A stretch of DNA of 64,000 bases from Bacillus sp. FJAT-27225 (GCF_001685025.1 NZ_MAYU01000001.1:1123971-1187970), one strand, 5' to 3'. Shown: positions 28,412 to 37,812, counted from the first letter of the stretch. Program-made: numbers and translations. The notes: generated by a model from the sequence alone, not told the origin.

Positions 28412-29652
28412 TGTCCTTTGCTAATCAACGAAAGCTGCTCTGTCCGTGCCTTTACTTCGTTAGGATCGACCTTGATTCGTGCAACCCCTGTTTCCATGGC
28501 AGCTTTCGCCACTGCCGCGGCAACCTCGGGTGCCACCCTTGGATCGAACGGGCCCGGAATCACATAATCTTCGTTAAGTTCATCCTCACTGATTAAACTT
28601 GCAATAGCATTTACTGCAGCAACTTTCATTGCTTCGTTAATATGAGTTGCCCTGGCATCAAGAGCACCCCGGAATATACCCGGAAAAGCAAGGACATTGT
28701 TCACCTGATTAGGGAAGTCAGAACGGCCAGTCCCGACAACTCTTGCTCCCGCAGCCTTAGCCTCTTCAGGCATAATTTCTGGCACAGGGTTGGCCATTGC
28801 AAAAATAATTGGTCCCTCATTCATCGACGCTACCATTTCTTTTGTTAAAGCACCTGCTACAGATACCCCGATGAATACGTCTGCGCCTTTTATGACATCT
28901 GGAAGAGCTCCTTGAATTCTGTCACGGTTAGTGAATTTTGCAACTTGATCTTTGATTTTATTCATGCCAGAAGGGCGTCCCTCATAGATGGCCCCTTTTG
29001 TATCACACATAATGATATCACGGACACCATAATGATAGAGAAGTTTAATAATGGCAATCCCTGCTGCCCCGGCTCCGTTGGCGACAACCTTGATTTCCGT
29101 CATTTTTTTGCCTGTCAGCTTCAATGCGTTCACAAGGCCAGCAGCAGTCACAATTGCAGTACCATGCTGGTCATCATGGAAAATTGGGATATTTGTTTCC
29201 TTTTTGAGCCGCTCCTCTATTTCAAAGCAGTTTGGGGCTGCAATGTCCTCAAGATTCACGCCGCCAAAAGTAGGTTCCAATAGCTTGACTGTTTCAATGA
29301 TTTTTTCAACATCAGTCGTATTCAGGCAAATAGGAAATGCATCGACTCCGGCAAAGCTCTTGAAAAGTACTGCCTTTCCTTCCATAACAGGAAGGGCAGC
29401 TTCCGGGCCGATATTTCCAAGCCCAAGGACAGCTGTGCCGTCAGAAACAACAGCAACCATATTGCCCTTCATTGTATAATCATAAACTGTTTCAGGTTTG
29501 TCATAGATTTCTTTGCAAGGTTCTGCTACTCCTGGTGAGTATGCAAGGCTTAAATCCCTGGCATTTCTTACTTCTACTTTTGATTTTGATTCAAGTTTTC
29601 CCTTATGGAGACGGTGCATATGAAGGGCTTCTTCTCGCAATGTCAAGGACAT
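28408..29652 (-). CDS. ytsJ: Malic enzyme (YtsJ type, probably NADP-dependent)
   Basis: Malic enzyme decarboxylates malate to pyruvate; YtsJ is the main NADP form in B. subtilis and supplies reducing power. The protein (about 412 residues) has SLAYSPGVAEPCKEI, the GLGNIGPEAALPVMEGKA motif, FHDDQHGTAIV for metal/substrate binding and the dinucleotide fold VVANGAGAAGIAI. The ATG at 29652 is only 3-4 nt after AAGGAG; the TTG two codons on has better spacing, so either start is possible. It heads an operon with the gntR gene. Confidence 0.95.
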   Translation of the reverse strand: MSLTLREEALHMHRLHKGKLESKSKVEVRNARDLSLAYSPGVAEPCKEIYDKPETVYDYTMKGNMVAVVSDGTAVLGLGNIGPEAALPVMEGKAVLFKSFAGVDAFPICLNTTDVEKIIETVKLLEPTFGGVNLEDIAAPNCFEIEERLKKETNIPIFHDDQHGTAIVTAAGLVNALKLTGKKMTEIKVVANGAGAAGIAIIKLLYHYGVRDIIMCDTKGAIYEGRPSGMNKIKDQVAKFTNRDRIQGALPDVIKGADVFIGVSVAGALTKEMVASMNEGPIIFAMANPVPEIMPEEAKAAGARVVGTGRSDFPNQVNNVLAFPGIFRGALDARATHINEAMKVAAVNAIASLISEDELNEDYVIPGPFDPRVAPEVAAAVAKAAMETGVARIKVDPNEVKARTEQLSLISKGQ

Positions 29653-29698
29653 TCACTCCTTTAGAAATGTCAGGAATTGTATTTGTTACCATTTAAAA

Positions 29699-29711
29699 GT
29701 GGTCAGACCAC
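29699..29711 (-). promoter_or_regulatory. FadR-type operator of the malic enzyme-gntR operon
   Basis: GTGGTCAGACCAC is a perfect 13 bp palindrome around one central base. It lies about 8-20 bp downstream of the predicted transcription start, a position suited to repression. Confidence 0.7.
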
Positions 29712-29725
29712 ACTGCCTCTTAACC

Positions 29726-29753
29726 ACTATACCATATCCTTTAACCATGTAAA
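29726..29753 (-). promoter_or_regulatory. Promoter of malic enzyme-gntR
   Basis: Minus strand TTTACA (29748-29753), 16 bp, TATAGT (29726-29731). Confidence 0.65.
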
Positions 29754-29764
29754 GTGGATATTTG

Positions 29765-32700
29765 TTATTTTAAGACAACATTTTCCTCGCCCAAAAACCT
29801 CTTTAATTCCTGCAGGAGTGACTCTGTTGGCATGACTTGGTGTGCGCTTCCGAGCTTGATCGTTTTATTAGCGCCATCATAATGAAGGACTACTTCGGCC
29901 GTTCCTTTATTTGAAGACAAGAGTTCTTTAAGTTCGGTAAGCCGCCCTGTTTCCTGGTTAACTGCTGTCAGCCTAAGATATAAACGTTCCTTTTGATGGA
30001 CCGCTACCCATTCCTCTATATCGAATGCGCTGCGAATCATGAATTGAAGCTTGCCATTCCGTTCCTCCGTTTTGCCTTCAACAACCGCCATCCGTCCCTG
30101 ATTCAACAATTTTGAATATTTACGATACACATCCGGAAATGCAACAGCTTCAAGGTCACCCGTTGAATCGTTCATAGTCAAAAAGGACATTGGTTCACCT
30201 TTCTTTGTCCGGATTACCTTTGAGCTTGTTACATAAATACCGACAGAAGCAAAGCCAGTCCGGTTGGACAATTCAGCAATGAATTTAGCCCCGTTCTCTT
30301 TTAAGGCCTTCTCATGCATGGATAGAGGATGGCTTGATAAATAAAAGCCTAGCACTTCCTTTTCAAAAGCCAGCTTGTCTTCTAATCGAATCGGGTCGAC
30401 TTCCATATATTTAGGCTCAGGCATAAAATCCTCTGACCCAAAAAGTCCGGCCTGTCCGTCTTCTTCAGGCCGCATGAGCTGGGCATGCTCTATAGCGATA
30501 TCAATGCTGGCCAATAGAGATGCACGGTCAACCCCAAACTCATCAAAGCTGCCTGAATGAACCAACGCCTCTAGCGTTTTGCGTGAAGCCGACTTTTTGG
30601 GAAGCCGGATACAGAAATCAAACAGCCCTCTAAATGGTTTTGCCCTGCGCGCCTCGGCAATATCCTTTATCACCGTACCTCCCACACCTTTAATGCCACC
30701 AAGTGCATAGCGGATTTTTCCTGATTCAACATGGAATGAATACCTGCTCTTGTTTATAGACGGAGGGAGAATCTCAATTCCCAAGCCTTTCAGTTCCCTA
30801 ATATACTGGGCAATTTTCACATCATTTCCAATCGCGGACGTGAGCAGGCCTGCCATAAAATGAGTCGGGAAATGTGCCTTCAAATATGCAAGTTGGCAGG
30901 AGATGATACTATAAGCTACCGCATGGCTTTTATTAAAGCCATAATTCGCGAACCGGACTATTAAATCATATACTTCATTGGCAGCTTCTGAATTGTAGCC
31001 TTTTTTTAAGGCTCCTGCTACAAAATGCTCCCTTTCCTTATCCAGAACATCCTTTTTCTTTTTGCTGACAGCCCTGCGGAGCAGGTCGGCTTCCCCAAGC
31101 GAAAAGCCGGCCATTGCCGACGCAATCTGCATGATTTGTTCCTGGTACACAATGACCCCGTAGGTTGGCTCAAGAATGGGTTCCAGCACTTTATGGGGAT
31201 AAGTGGTTTTCTCACGGCCGTGCTTCCTGTCAATGAACAGAGGGATATTTTCCATCGGCCCCGGACGGTACAGCGCATTAACAGCGACAATATCTTCGAA
31301 CCGGGTAGGCTTTAAGCGGACAAGGACCTTTCTCATTCCTTCAGATTCAAGCTGAAAAATTCCAGTTGTCTCTCCTTGCGCCAGCAATTCAAACGTTTTC
31401 CCATCATTAAGCGGGAGGGACTTAATATCAAGCTGTTTTCCTGTATCTTTTCTAATTGAAGCGGCAATTGTCTCCAATAGGGATAAATTCCGCAATCCAA
31501 GGAAGTCCATTTTTAACATGCCAATCTCTTCAAGGTGTTCCATTGAATATTGGGTTAAGTAAACTCCATTGTGTCCGTGCTGGATAGGGATAAGATCAAC
31601 AAGCTGGCTGCCAGTAATCACAACACCGGCAGCATGTGTGGATGTATGCCTTGGAAGGCCCTCAAGTTTTTTTGCAGTGTCAAAAAGCTTTTGATACATC
31701 GGATTTTCATTCACGATTTCCCTTAACCTTGACGATTCCCGAAAAGCTTCCTCGAGCGTAATCCCATTTCTTGACGGTATCGCCTTGGATAACTGATCCA
31801 ATTCCTTTGTATTCAGTCCGAACGCCCGGCCTACGTCGCGAAGAGCAGCTTTGGCCGCAAGCGTCCCAAAGGTTGCAATTTGCGCTACATGAAGCTCTCC
31901 ATATTTATCGGCCACATAGGCAATCACTTCATCACGCCTGTGATCGGGGAAGTCAATATCAATATCTGGCATTGTAATTCGTTCCGGGTTTAGGAAACGC
32001 TCAAACAGAAGCCCATGCTCGAGCGGGTCAACATCGGTAATGTAAAGGGAATATGCCACTAATGAGCCTGCGGCCGAGCCCCGCCCAGGTCCGGTTAAAA
32101 TGCCATTGTCACGCGCGTATTTCATAAAGTCCCAGACAATCAGGAAATAATCGCTGAAATTCATGTTTTTAATAACGGCCAATTCATAACGGAGCCTCTC
32201 CTGGTATTCTCCGCCAAAGGTTGAATGCCGCTCCTTTAATCCTTTTAAGCAAATCCTCTTCAGTTCCTGGTCCGGCGAGGTGCCTTCGGGAAGGGGATAT
32301 TTCGGCATGTGGAATTTCCCGAATTCAAATTCAACAGAGCACTTTCCTGCAATTTCAATGGTGTTTTCCAGTGCTTCAGGAAAATCAGAAAACTGCTTTG
32401 CCATTTCCACTGGATCTTTTAGATAGTAGCCTTCCCCCTGCAAAGTAGCTCGATCATCATCCTGCAGCTTCGCGCCATCCCTGATAGCAAGCAGACATTC
32501 GTGAGCGAGGCTGTCCTCTTTTTCAAGATAATAAACAGAATTGGTTGCCACTGTCGGTATAGAAAGTTCGGCAGCGAGCTGGACTAGCCTGTTGTTCAGG
32601 CCAAGCTCCTGATCAAGCCCATGGTCCTGAAGGGAAAGATAAAACTCCCCTTTAAAAATCTCGGCAAACAAGCGGGCAAGCGAAGCTGCATCCTCATCCT

Positions 32701-33118
32701 TTCCGTCAAGAATAAGCGATTCTATTTCTCCGTTTAAACCTGGTGTTAGCCCTACGAGACCCGAAGCGTAAGATTTCAGCCAGTTCATTGGCAGCCCATC
32801 AGCGGATTTAGTTTGAACCGCGCTGGATATTTTAAGAAGATTACTAAAACCATGTTTATTCTTCGCGAGAAGCACGAGCGGGTAAGCTTCCCCCTCACTC
32901 CTTCCGCTTAAAACATCAACAGTAAGCCCGAGGATTGGTTTCAGGCCATTTTTTTTACATTCTTTATAAAACTCGATCGCCCCATACAGGACATTCCGGT
33001 CAGTAAGGGCGAGTGCAAGATAGCCTTTTTTCTTCGCATTTGCCACGAGACCCGATATGGAAGCGGTACTGCTGAGAAGGCTATATGCGCTATATGTTTG
33101 AAGATGAATAAACGACAT
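29765..33118 (-). CDS. dnaE: DNA polymerase III subunit alpha, DnaE type
   Basis: DnaE is the second replicative polymerase of low-GC Gram-positives, which extends RNA primers before PolC takes over. The protein is about 1117 residues: N-terminal PHP domain (HLQTYSAYS, with one metal-site His replaced by Gln), palm/fingers with the catalytic PDIDIDFPDHRRDE, a tandem HhH region (about 800-860) and an OB-fold near the C-terminus (about 950-1050). The ATG of MSFIHLQ is preferred over a GTG three codons earlier, by homology. It lies upstream of the malic enzyme operon. Confidence 0.96.
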   Translation of the reverse strand: MSFIHLQTYSAYSLLSSTASISGLVANAKKKGYLALALTDRNVLYGAIEFYKECKKNGLKPILGLTVDVLSGRSEGEAYPLVLLAKNKHGFSNLLKISSAVQTKSADGLPMNWLKSYASGLVGLTPGLNGEIESLILDGKDEDAASLARLFAEIFKGEFYLSLQDHGLDQELGLNNRLVQLAAELSIPTVATNSVYYLEKEDSLAHECLLAIRDGAKLQDDDRATLQGEGYYLKDPVEMAKQFSDFPEALENTIEIAGKCSVEFEFGKFHMPKYPLPEGTSPDQELKRICLKGLKERHSTFGGEYQERLRYELAVIKNMNFSDYFLIVWDFMKYARDNGILTGPGRGSAAGSLVAYSLYITDVDPLEHGLLFERFLNPERITMPDIDIDFPDHRRDEVIAYVADKYGELHVAQIATFGTLAAKAALRDVGRAFGLNTKELDQLSKAIPSRNGITLEEAFRESSRLREIVNENPMYQKLFDTAKKLEGLPRHTSTHAAGVVITGSQLVDLIPIQHGHNGVYLTQYSMEHLEEIGMLKMDFLGLRNLSLLETIAASIRKDTGKQLDIKSLPLNDGKTFELLAQGETTGIFQLESEGMRKVLVRLKPTRFEDIVAVNALYRPGPMENIPLFIDRKHGREKTTYPHKVLEPILEPTYGVIVYQEQIMQIASAMAGFSLGEADLLRRAVSKKKKDVLDKEREHFVAGALKKGYNSEAANEVYDLIVRFANYGFNKSHAVAYSIISCQLAYLKAHFPTHFMAGLLTSAIGNDVKIAQYIRELKGLGIEILPPSINKSRYSFHVESGKIRYALGGIKGVGGTVIKDIAEARRAKPFRGLFDFCIRLPKKSASRKTLEALVHSGSFDEFGVDRASLLASIDIAIEHAQLMRPEEDGQAGLFGSEDFMPEPKYMEVDPIRLEDKLAFEKEVLGFYLSSHPLSMHEKALKENGAKFIAELSNRTGFASVGIYVTSSKVIRTKKGEPMSFLTMNDSTGDLEAVAFPDVYRKYSKLLNQGRMAVVEGKTEERNGKLQFMIRSAFDIEEWVAVHQKERLYLRLTAVNQETGRLTELKELLSSNKGTAEVVLHYDGANKTIKLGSAHQVMPTESLLQELKRFLGEENVVLK

Positions 33119-33460
33119 AGAATTCACGCCCTAATTTTTTTCTTACTTTTATTATAGATGTTAAGGCTAAAAAAGAAAATATGTTCCCCTTTTGTATGGA
33201 ATCCTCAATCAGATGGTTTTAATTGTAACCAATATATAAGAGGACCCTATAAGTTATCCTTTTAATTTTCGCTGCACGAACGGAAGCTTCCTAGAATAAT
33301 CATTGCAGGGACACAAAGGAAAGCTCCCTTGAATTTTCACAGAAGAGCCAGGCGCCTTTGCCTGTCGAGAGCGTTCTTTGCCTTTCATGAGGCGCTTCAA
33401 TTAAATTAAGATTCTTTAGTTCCTCTTATATAGTTTGCTTCATAATATGGAGGCCCTGTC
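33119..33460. repeat. dnaE-ytrH gap with a short family A repeat (33261-33402)
   Basis: No gene. The block GGAAGCTTCCTAGAATAATC, ATTGCAGGGACA and GCCTGTCGAGAGCG...GAGGCGCTTC matches the family A copies at 1.8-2.1 kb and 60.6-60.8 kb, but lacks their left half. Confidence 0.72.
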
Positions 33461-33529
33461 CATATGATGAAGTAAGAAGCATATATGATTGTTCCAAAAA
33501 GATATCCGTATTGTGTAAAAGCATACGTA
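33461..33529 (+). promoter_or_regulatory. Candidate SigE promoters of ytrH-ytrI
   Basis: Two overlapping possibilities. CCATATG (33460-33466) with CATATATGAT (from 33480) resembles the mother-cell SigE pattern and leaves room for a leader. GATATCC with CATACGTA (33522-33529), 15 bp apart, is a closer match to consensus but would place the start inside the ribosome binding site. In B. subtilis ytrHI is SigE-controlled. Confidence 0.4.
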
Positions 33530-33542
33530 AAGGATGGATACC

Positions 33543-33881
33543 ATGAATCAGCCTGGATTTTTTCACTCATTTATTGAAAGCTACTTTATTGCACTCGGGG
33601 TTCTGCTCGGAGGTTCCATCATCGGTGGAATTGCTTCCTTCCTGACTGGACATCCTGCCCTCACTGAGATTACCAGACTCTCTTCCATGTTGAGAATTTG
33701 GGCAATCGTTGCGGCAATTGGGGGAACCTTTGATGCGGTTTACCAGTTTGAGAGGGGGATATTTGAGGGGCAGACCCGTGACGTTTTTAAGCAAATCATG
33801 GTCATTCTCTCTGCACTCGGAGGGGCGCAAACTGGAGCGCTCCTGATTGAATGGTTTACCCAGGAGCATATGTCCCGATGA
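33543..33881 (+). CDS. ytrH: Sporulation membrane protein YtrH
   Basis: A 112-residue protein with three hydrophobic segments (about 10-33, 45-65, 85-106). It corresponds to YtrH, a mother-cell membrane protein needed for efficient sporulation in B. subtilis, and starts NQPGFFHSFIESYFIALGVL after the Met. The ATG at 33543 follows AAAGGATGGATACC; an ATG three codons earlier lies in the ribosome binding site. It overlaps ytrI by 4 bp. Confidence 0.92.
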   Translation: MNQPGFFHSFIESYFIALGVLLGGSIIGGIASFLTGHPALTEITRLSSMLRIWAIVAAIGGTFDAVYQFERGIFEGQTRDVFKQIMVILSALGGAQTGALLIEWFTQEHMSR

Positions 33882-34381
33882 GAGTCCCTCCGTTATATAA
33901 TGACAGATCCTGGCAGAGGTTCTTTGCCGGGATGGCGATTGGGGCTGTTATCAGCTGGGCTATCTTCATCTATATAAACGGGGTATTCCAGGAACAGCAA
34001 TCGATCCTTGTTCAAGAGCAGCAGGACAAAATTAAAAAGCTTGAGGATGATATTATCATTTGGCAGGAAGATTACAAGAATTTAAACGAGCAAAACATTG
34101 AAAAACTTCTGATTCAGGCGATCCAGGTTAAAATAACCAATCATCAAAAATATGACCTCGACCTTCTCAGTGTCCATGAAACAGAAGACGCTGTCATGGA
34201 GGACTTAAAAACCTTGAAAGCAAAAGATCTAGAAGTTGCTTTTAAAAACAGGGAATTAATAAAACGGGTAATTGAAAATAGAAAATTTACGATTAACGAT
34301 AAAAAATACCGGCTCGAAGTAAAAGAAATGATTATCTATACTACAATCGTTATTCAGCTCCATATTAATCTAGATCGGTAA
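33878..34381 (+). CDS. ytrI: Sporulation protein YtrI
   Basis: A 167-residue protein with a single N-terminal membrane anchor (about 15-36), a coiled coil (about 40-75, rich in Q, E, K) and a soluble C-terminal domain. It matches YtrI, the partner of YtrH in sporulation. The ATG overlaps the ytrH stop (ATGA) and CAGGAG lies 11 nt upstream. A longer reading frame from within ytrH has no independent ribosome binding site. Confidence 0.9.
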   Translation: MRVPPLYNDRSWQRFFAGMAIGAVISWAIFIYINGVFQEQQSILVQEQQDKIKKLEDDIIIWQEDYKNLNEQNIEKLLIQAIQVKITNHQKYDLDLLSVHETEDAVMEDLKTLKAKDLEVAFKNRELIKRVIENRKFTINDKKYRLEVKEMIIYTTIVIQLHINLDR

Positions 34382-34411
34382 CGTTACAACCATCTGGCTT
34401 GTCTATACGAA

Positions 34412-34456
34412 TAAAGACGGCTCCCATTTGCGGAGCCGTCTTAAAGTTTGGGTTTT
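34412..34456 (+). terminator. Terminator of ytrHI
   Basis: AAGACGGCTCC, CATTTGC, GGAGCCGTCTT, then AAAGTTTGGGTTTTT. Confidence 0.85.
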
Positions 34457-34484
34457 TATTAGAGATTGTTGTTTTATGTAGTAG

Positions 34485-34677
34485 TTGATTACCGCTCCGG
34501 GATGCTCGCTTTCCGCGGGGCGGGCGGTGAGCCTCCTCGTTGCTAAAGCAACTGCGGGGTCTCACCTGTCCCACTTGTCCCGCAGGACGTTGAATAATCT
34601 TCCCTGAAAAAGCACCGCAGGAGAAAATGCGTCTTATGCATTTTCGAACGAGCTCGCACCTTCCGCTCCAATCAACC
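34485..34677. repeat. Dispersed repeat family B, copy 3, with inserted module E
   Basis: The ytrI-nrnA gap holds a family B backbone (TTGATTACCGCTCCGGG ... TTCCGCTCCAATCAA). The 64 bp module at 34589-34652 is nearly identical to 6467-6530 and is missing from the copies at 20.4 and 52.7 kb. No gene. Confidence 0.85.
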
Positions 34678-34729
34678 CTCAGTACCATACATTTCTCTCT
34701 TTTTCAGAAAAGACTTTCGAAAACAGCCT

Positions 34730-35671
34730 TTATAAAGCTTTTTTACAAGCGTCCTGGAGCTCTTTAAGGACAGTGTCCTTTTCATCCCAGGAATAAATCG
34801 AAGCACCCGCAGCAAGAGGATGGCCTCCTCCATTAAATTTCCTTGCTACACCATTGATAACCGGGCCTCTGGAGCGGAGTCTGACTCTTATCTGTTCCTC
34901 TTCTTCTATAAAGAAGACCCATGCCTTGATTCCTTCGACATTGCCGAGTGCACTGACTAGCAAAGAGGCCTCTGAAGGGACCGCATCAAATTCTTTAAGA
35001 AGCTCTTTTGTTAAGTCTACCGAAGCTACACCATTCCCGTGCATGTGAAAATGCTGGAGTACATATCCGTTCAGCTTTACGATATTGGGGCTGAGCTCAT
35101 ACAATTTGTCGTATAGTTCGTTTCTTGAAAAATTATATCGGATTAATTCTCCTGCATAGGCAAATGTTTTGTTCGTTGTACTAGGATAAAGAAATCTCCC
35201 TGTATCTCCGACGATTCCCGCGTAAAGCAGCCGGGCTGCTTCGTCATTCATTTTCAGCCCCCGGGTTTTGCCTTCTAGATAAAGCTCATATATCATCTCA
35301 CTCGTCGAACTTGCATTTGTATCAACCCACATGACATCCCCGTACTGGTCTTCATTAGGATGGTGATCAATTTTAATCAGCATTTCGCCAAGGTTAAATC
35401 TGCCATCGCAAACCCGTTCGGTATTTGCAGTATCACAGACGATGACCAGTGCCCCTTTGTAGGTGCTATCTGGAATTTCATCCGGTTCAAATAAAAAGGA
35501 AAGTGTTCTTTCCCCTTTTCCAGCAAGATAAATTGACTTGTCCGGATACGATTCTTTCAGGATTTCAGCCAATCCGCCCTGGGACCCGTATGCATCCGGA
35601 TCAGGCCGGACGTGTCTGTGGATGATAATCGTCTCGTATTTTTCAATCGCATCAAAAATTTTCGTCTTCAT
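34730..35671 (-). CDS. nrnA: Oligoribonuclease / pAp phosphatase NrnA
   Basis: NrnA degrades very short RNAs and dephosphorylates 3'-phosphoadenosine 5'-phosphate. It is a DHH/DHHA1 protein of 313 residues: metal-site residues H20, D24 and D26 in HRHVRPDPDA, the DHHPNED motif at about 102-108, and the C-terminal GGGHPLAAGA. The ATG of MKTKIFDAI is preferred because AAGGAGTTTGTT precedes it; upstream in-frame starts add a non-homologous 17 residues. Confidence 0.95.
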   Translation of the reverse strand: MKTKIFDAIEKYETIIIHRHVRPDPDAYGSQGGLAEILKESYPDKSIYLAGKGERTLSFLFEPDEIPDSTYKGALVIVCDTANTERVCDGRFNLGEMLIKIDHHPNEDQYGDVMWVDTNASSTSEMIYELYLEGKTRGLKMNDEAARLLYAGIVGDTGRFLYPSTTNKTFAYAGELIRYNFSRNELYDKLYELSPNIVKLNGYVLQHFHMHGNGVASVDLTKELLKEFDAVPSEASLLVSALGNVEGIKAWVFFIEEEEQIRVRLRSRGPVINGVARKFNGGGHPLAAGASIYSWDEKDTVLKELQDACKKAL

Positions 35672-35788
35672 AACAAACTCCTTTTCCATCGGGTGCTGCC
35701 CTCTTCGCGGCGAAAAGAGCAAGGTAGCATTCGCCGGGATTTCCGGGTAAAATGGGTATTAGCTAAACTACATATGGAGGTTCTTACA

Positions 35789-36091
35789 ATGCCGGTCCTC
35801 GTATTCATTATTATTTTCTCTCTTGCATTATATGTTTATTTCAAGGTTAAATATGTACGCAGCCGCCGCCCTGCTGAAAGGCTATGGCTTACTTCAAAAT
35901 CGGGAATCGCGCTCGGGACGTTTGTTATGGCATTTGGCATAAATCAGCTTTTCTTATTCCAAACAACCGTTACATACATTGTCGCAGCGATTTTTATATT
36001 TTTGGGAGCCATTAATATTTGGTCAGGAATTAAGTCTTATAAATTCTATCTTCCACATGCAATCAAGGAGGCAGAGGGAGAAAATAGTTAA
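35789..36091 (+). CDS. ytpI: YtpI-like membrane protein
   Basis: A 100-residue membrane protein with three hydrophobic segments (about 2-18, 37-55, 60-80), found opposite nrnA as ytpI is in B. subtilis. No function is known. The ATG at 35789 stands 8 nt after TGGAGG; the longer frame starting 59 codons upstream overlaps nrnA and its promoter region and is not used. Confidence 0.85.
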   Translation: MPVLVFIIIFSLALYVYFKVKYVRSRRPAERLWLTSKSGIALGTFVMAFGINQLFLFQTTVTYIVAAIFIFLGAINIWSGIKSYKFYLPHAIKEAEGENS

Positions 36092-36095
36092 CCTG

Positions 36096-36121
36096 AAAAA
36101 TGCGCCAGCCGGCGCATTTTT
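36096..36121. terminator. Bidirectional terminator between ytpI and ytoI
   Basis: AAAAATGCGCC, AGCC, GGCGCATTTTT, with A and T runs on both sides of a stem between convergent genes. Confidence 0.9.
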
Positions 36122-36146
36122 CATGTCTTCCCTTCCGTTATAAATC

Positions 36147-37475
36147 TTAATGCCTGTCCATTAACTGGCACATCATCATCGCTTTCCCAACCAGAACCCC
36201 TTCATTAAAAACCTCAATGTCAACCTTGCCAAACTTCCGCCCTACCTCAAGCACCTTAGGAAAAATATCGAGGTTGCTGTCGAGCTGCACTGGCTTTAAA
36301 TAATAAATTGTCATGTTTTCGACAACAAGGTCACCTTTTTTATAGCCTCTCAGCACTCTGCTGGCGGCTTCAGTAACAATAGTGGTAAATACACCGTACG
36401 AAATTGTTCCAAGATGATTGGTCATTTGCGGGCTTACCGAAATCCGGTAATAGTCCTCACCTTTGGTTTTTCCAGTTGAAAGGACCATCTGGCTTGTGAC
36501 GATATCATCAAGTGTTTCTCCGACCTGCGGCTGGCGCTGAATCATTTGCAATGCTTTCAGGACATCCTGGCGGCTGATGATTCCCTGGAGCCGATTTGAA
36601 TCGTCAACAACGGGAAGAAGCTCGATTCCTTCCCATACCATCATATGGGATGCTGACGCGACACTCGTCTTGCCGCTGACAGTCACCGGGTTCTTGGTCA
36701 TCACTTTTTCAATAAGCGTATCAGGATTATGGCCCATCACGTCCTTTGCCGTAACCATTCCCTGGATTTTCATACTATGGTCGACAACAGGATAGCGCCC
36801 ATGTTTCGTTTCTCTGTTATACGTATGCCATTGGCTTGCTTTGTCGGTGGTCCGCAAATAAACGGTGTCCGACAATGGCGTCAGAATATCTTCGACCAGG
36901 GTAATTTCCTTTTTAATCAACTGGTCATAGATTGCCCTGTTAATCATCGTTGCAACAGTAAACGTATCGTAGCTTGTCGAGATAACCGGCATTTGAAGCT
37001 TGTCCGCAAGGCGTTTGACATGCTCCTCAGTGTCGAATCCGCCTGTCACCAAAACCGCGGCTCCGGCCTTCAAGGCATGCTCATGTGCCTGTATCCGGTT
37101 TCCGACAATTAAAAGGTTCCCGGCACCCGTATAGCGCATCATCGCTTCAAGCTTCATTGCGCCAATAACGAATTTATTCAATGTTTTATGAAGGCCTGCA
37201 CGCCCTCCCAACACTTGTCCTTCGACAATATTGACGATTTCCGCGTACGTCAATTTCTCAATATTTTCTTTCTTTTTCCGCTCGATCCGGATTGTTCCTA
37301 CCCGTTCAATCGTACTGACATATCCTTTGTTTTCAGCATCCTTTATCGCCCTGTATGCGGTCCCTTCACTTACATTCATCGCCTTGGCGATTTGGCGCAC
37401 TGATATCTTTTCTCCAATGGGAAGCCCATCTATATATTGTAGAATTTGTTCGTGCTTAGTTGCCAAGACCTTCAC
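36147..37475 (-). CDS. ytoI: YtoI: HTH, DRTGG, CBS-pair and hot-dog protein
   Basis: A 442-residue multi-domain protein. Residues 1-65 contain a winged helix-like DNA-binding segment (EKISVRQIAKAMNVSEGTAYR), 75-185 a DRTGG-type domain (GALVTGGF-like GAAVLVTGGFDTEE), about 195-310 a pair of CBS domains (VVDHSMKIQGMVTAKDVM and VVDDSNRLQGIISRQDVLK), and about 325-442 a hot-dog thioesterase-like domain. Such CBS proteins usually sense adenine nucleotides; the target and substrate are unknown. Adjacent to ytpI, as in B. subtilis. Confidence 0.92.
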   Translation of the reverse strand: MKVLATKHEQILQYIDGLPIGEKISVRQIAKAMNVSEGTAYRAIKDAENKGYVSTIERVGTIRIERKKKENIEKLTYAEIVNIVEGQVLGGRAGLHKTLNKFVIGAMKLEAMMRYTGAGNLLIVGNRIQAHEHALKAGAAVLVTGGFDTEEHVKRLADKLQMPVISTSYDTFTVATMINRAIYDQLIKKEITLVEDILTPLSDTVYLRTTDKASQWHTYNRETKHGRYPVVDHSMKIQGMVTAKDVMGHNPDTLIEKVMTKNPVTVSGKTSVASASHMMVWEGIELLPVVDDSNRLQGIISRQDVLKALQMIQRQPQVGETLDDIVTSQMVLSTGKTKGEDYYRISVSPQMTNHLGTISYGVFTTIVTEAASRVLRGYKKGDLVVENMTIYYLKPVQLDSNLDIFPKVLEVGRKFGKVDIEVFNEGVLVGKAMMMCQLMDRH

Positions 37476-37572
37476 CCTCTGCTTTTGTTTCCGCTATCCA
37501 TGCGGATTTGCCTATTATTTATTATAAGGTTAATAATTTCCCGATTCAATGAAGGATAGCTGAAAAACAATG

Positions 37573-37812
37573 CTACAGGCCTCGGCCTCGAGCCTGAACA
37601 GGCTTTTTTCTTCTTGTTTGCTGGGTAGTTTTCCCTTTTGCTTCTTTTACCAGACCCGCCATATTTCCGCCAATTACAAGAAGTGCCGCCATTGCCCACG
37701 CAATGGTAAAGGCTCCAGCTTCACTGCTAAACTCCAAAGACAATCTCGGAACTGCATAATAAACCATCAGTATGGCCAAAAGCAAACAGATTAGCAAACG
37801 ATTTCTCCTCAT
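37573..37812 (-). CDS. Small membrane protein, unknown function
   Basis: A 79-residue protein with two hydrophobic stretches (about 5-22 and 34-55) and a strongly basic tail (KKPVQARGRGL). The ATG at 37812 follows GGAGGGAATAGA, a good ribosome binding site, and codon use is like its neighbours. I do not recognise a family. It is followed 97 bp later by ytoI on the same strand. Confidence 0.65.
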   Translation of the reverse strand: MRRNRLLICLLLAILMVYYAVPRLSLEFSSEAGAFTIAWAMAALLVIGGNMAGLVKEAKGKTTQQTRRKKPVQARGRGL

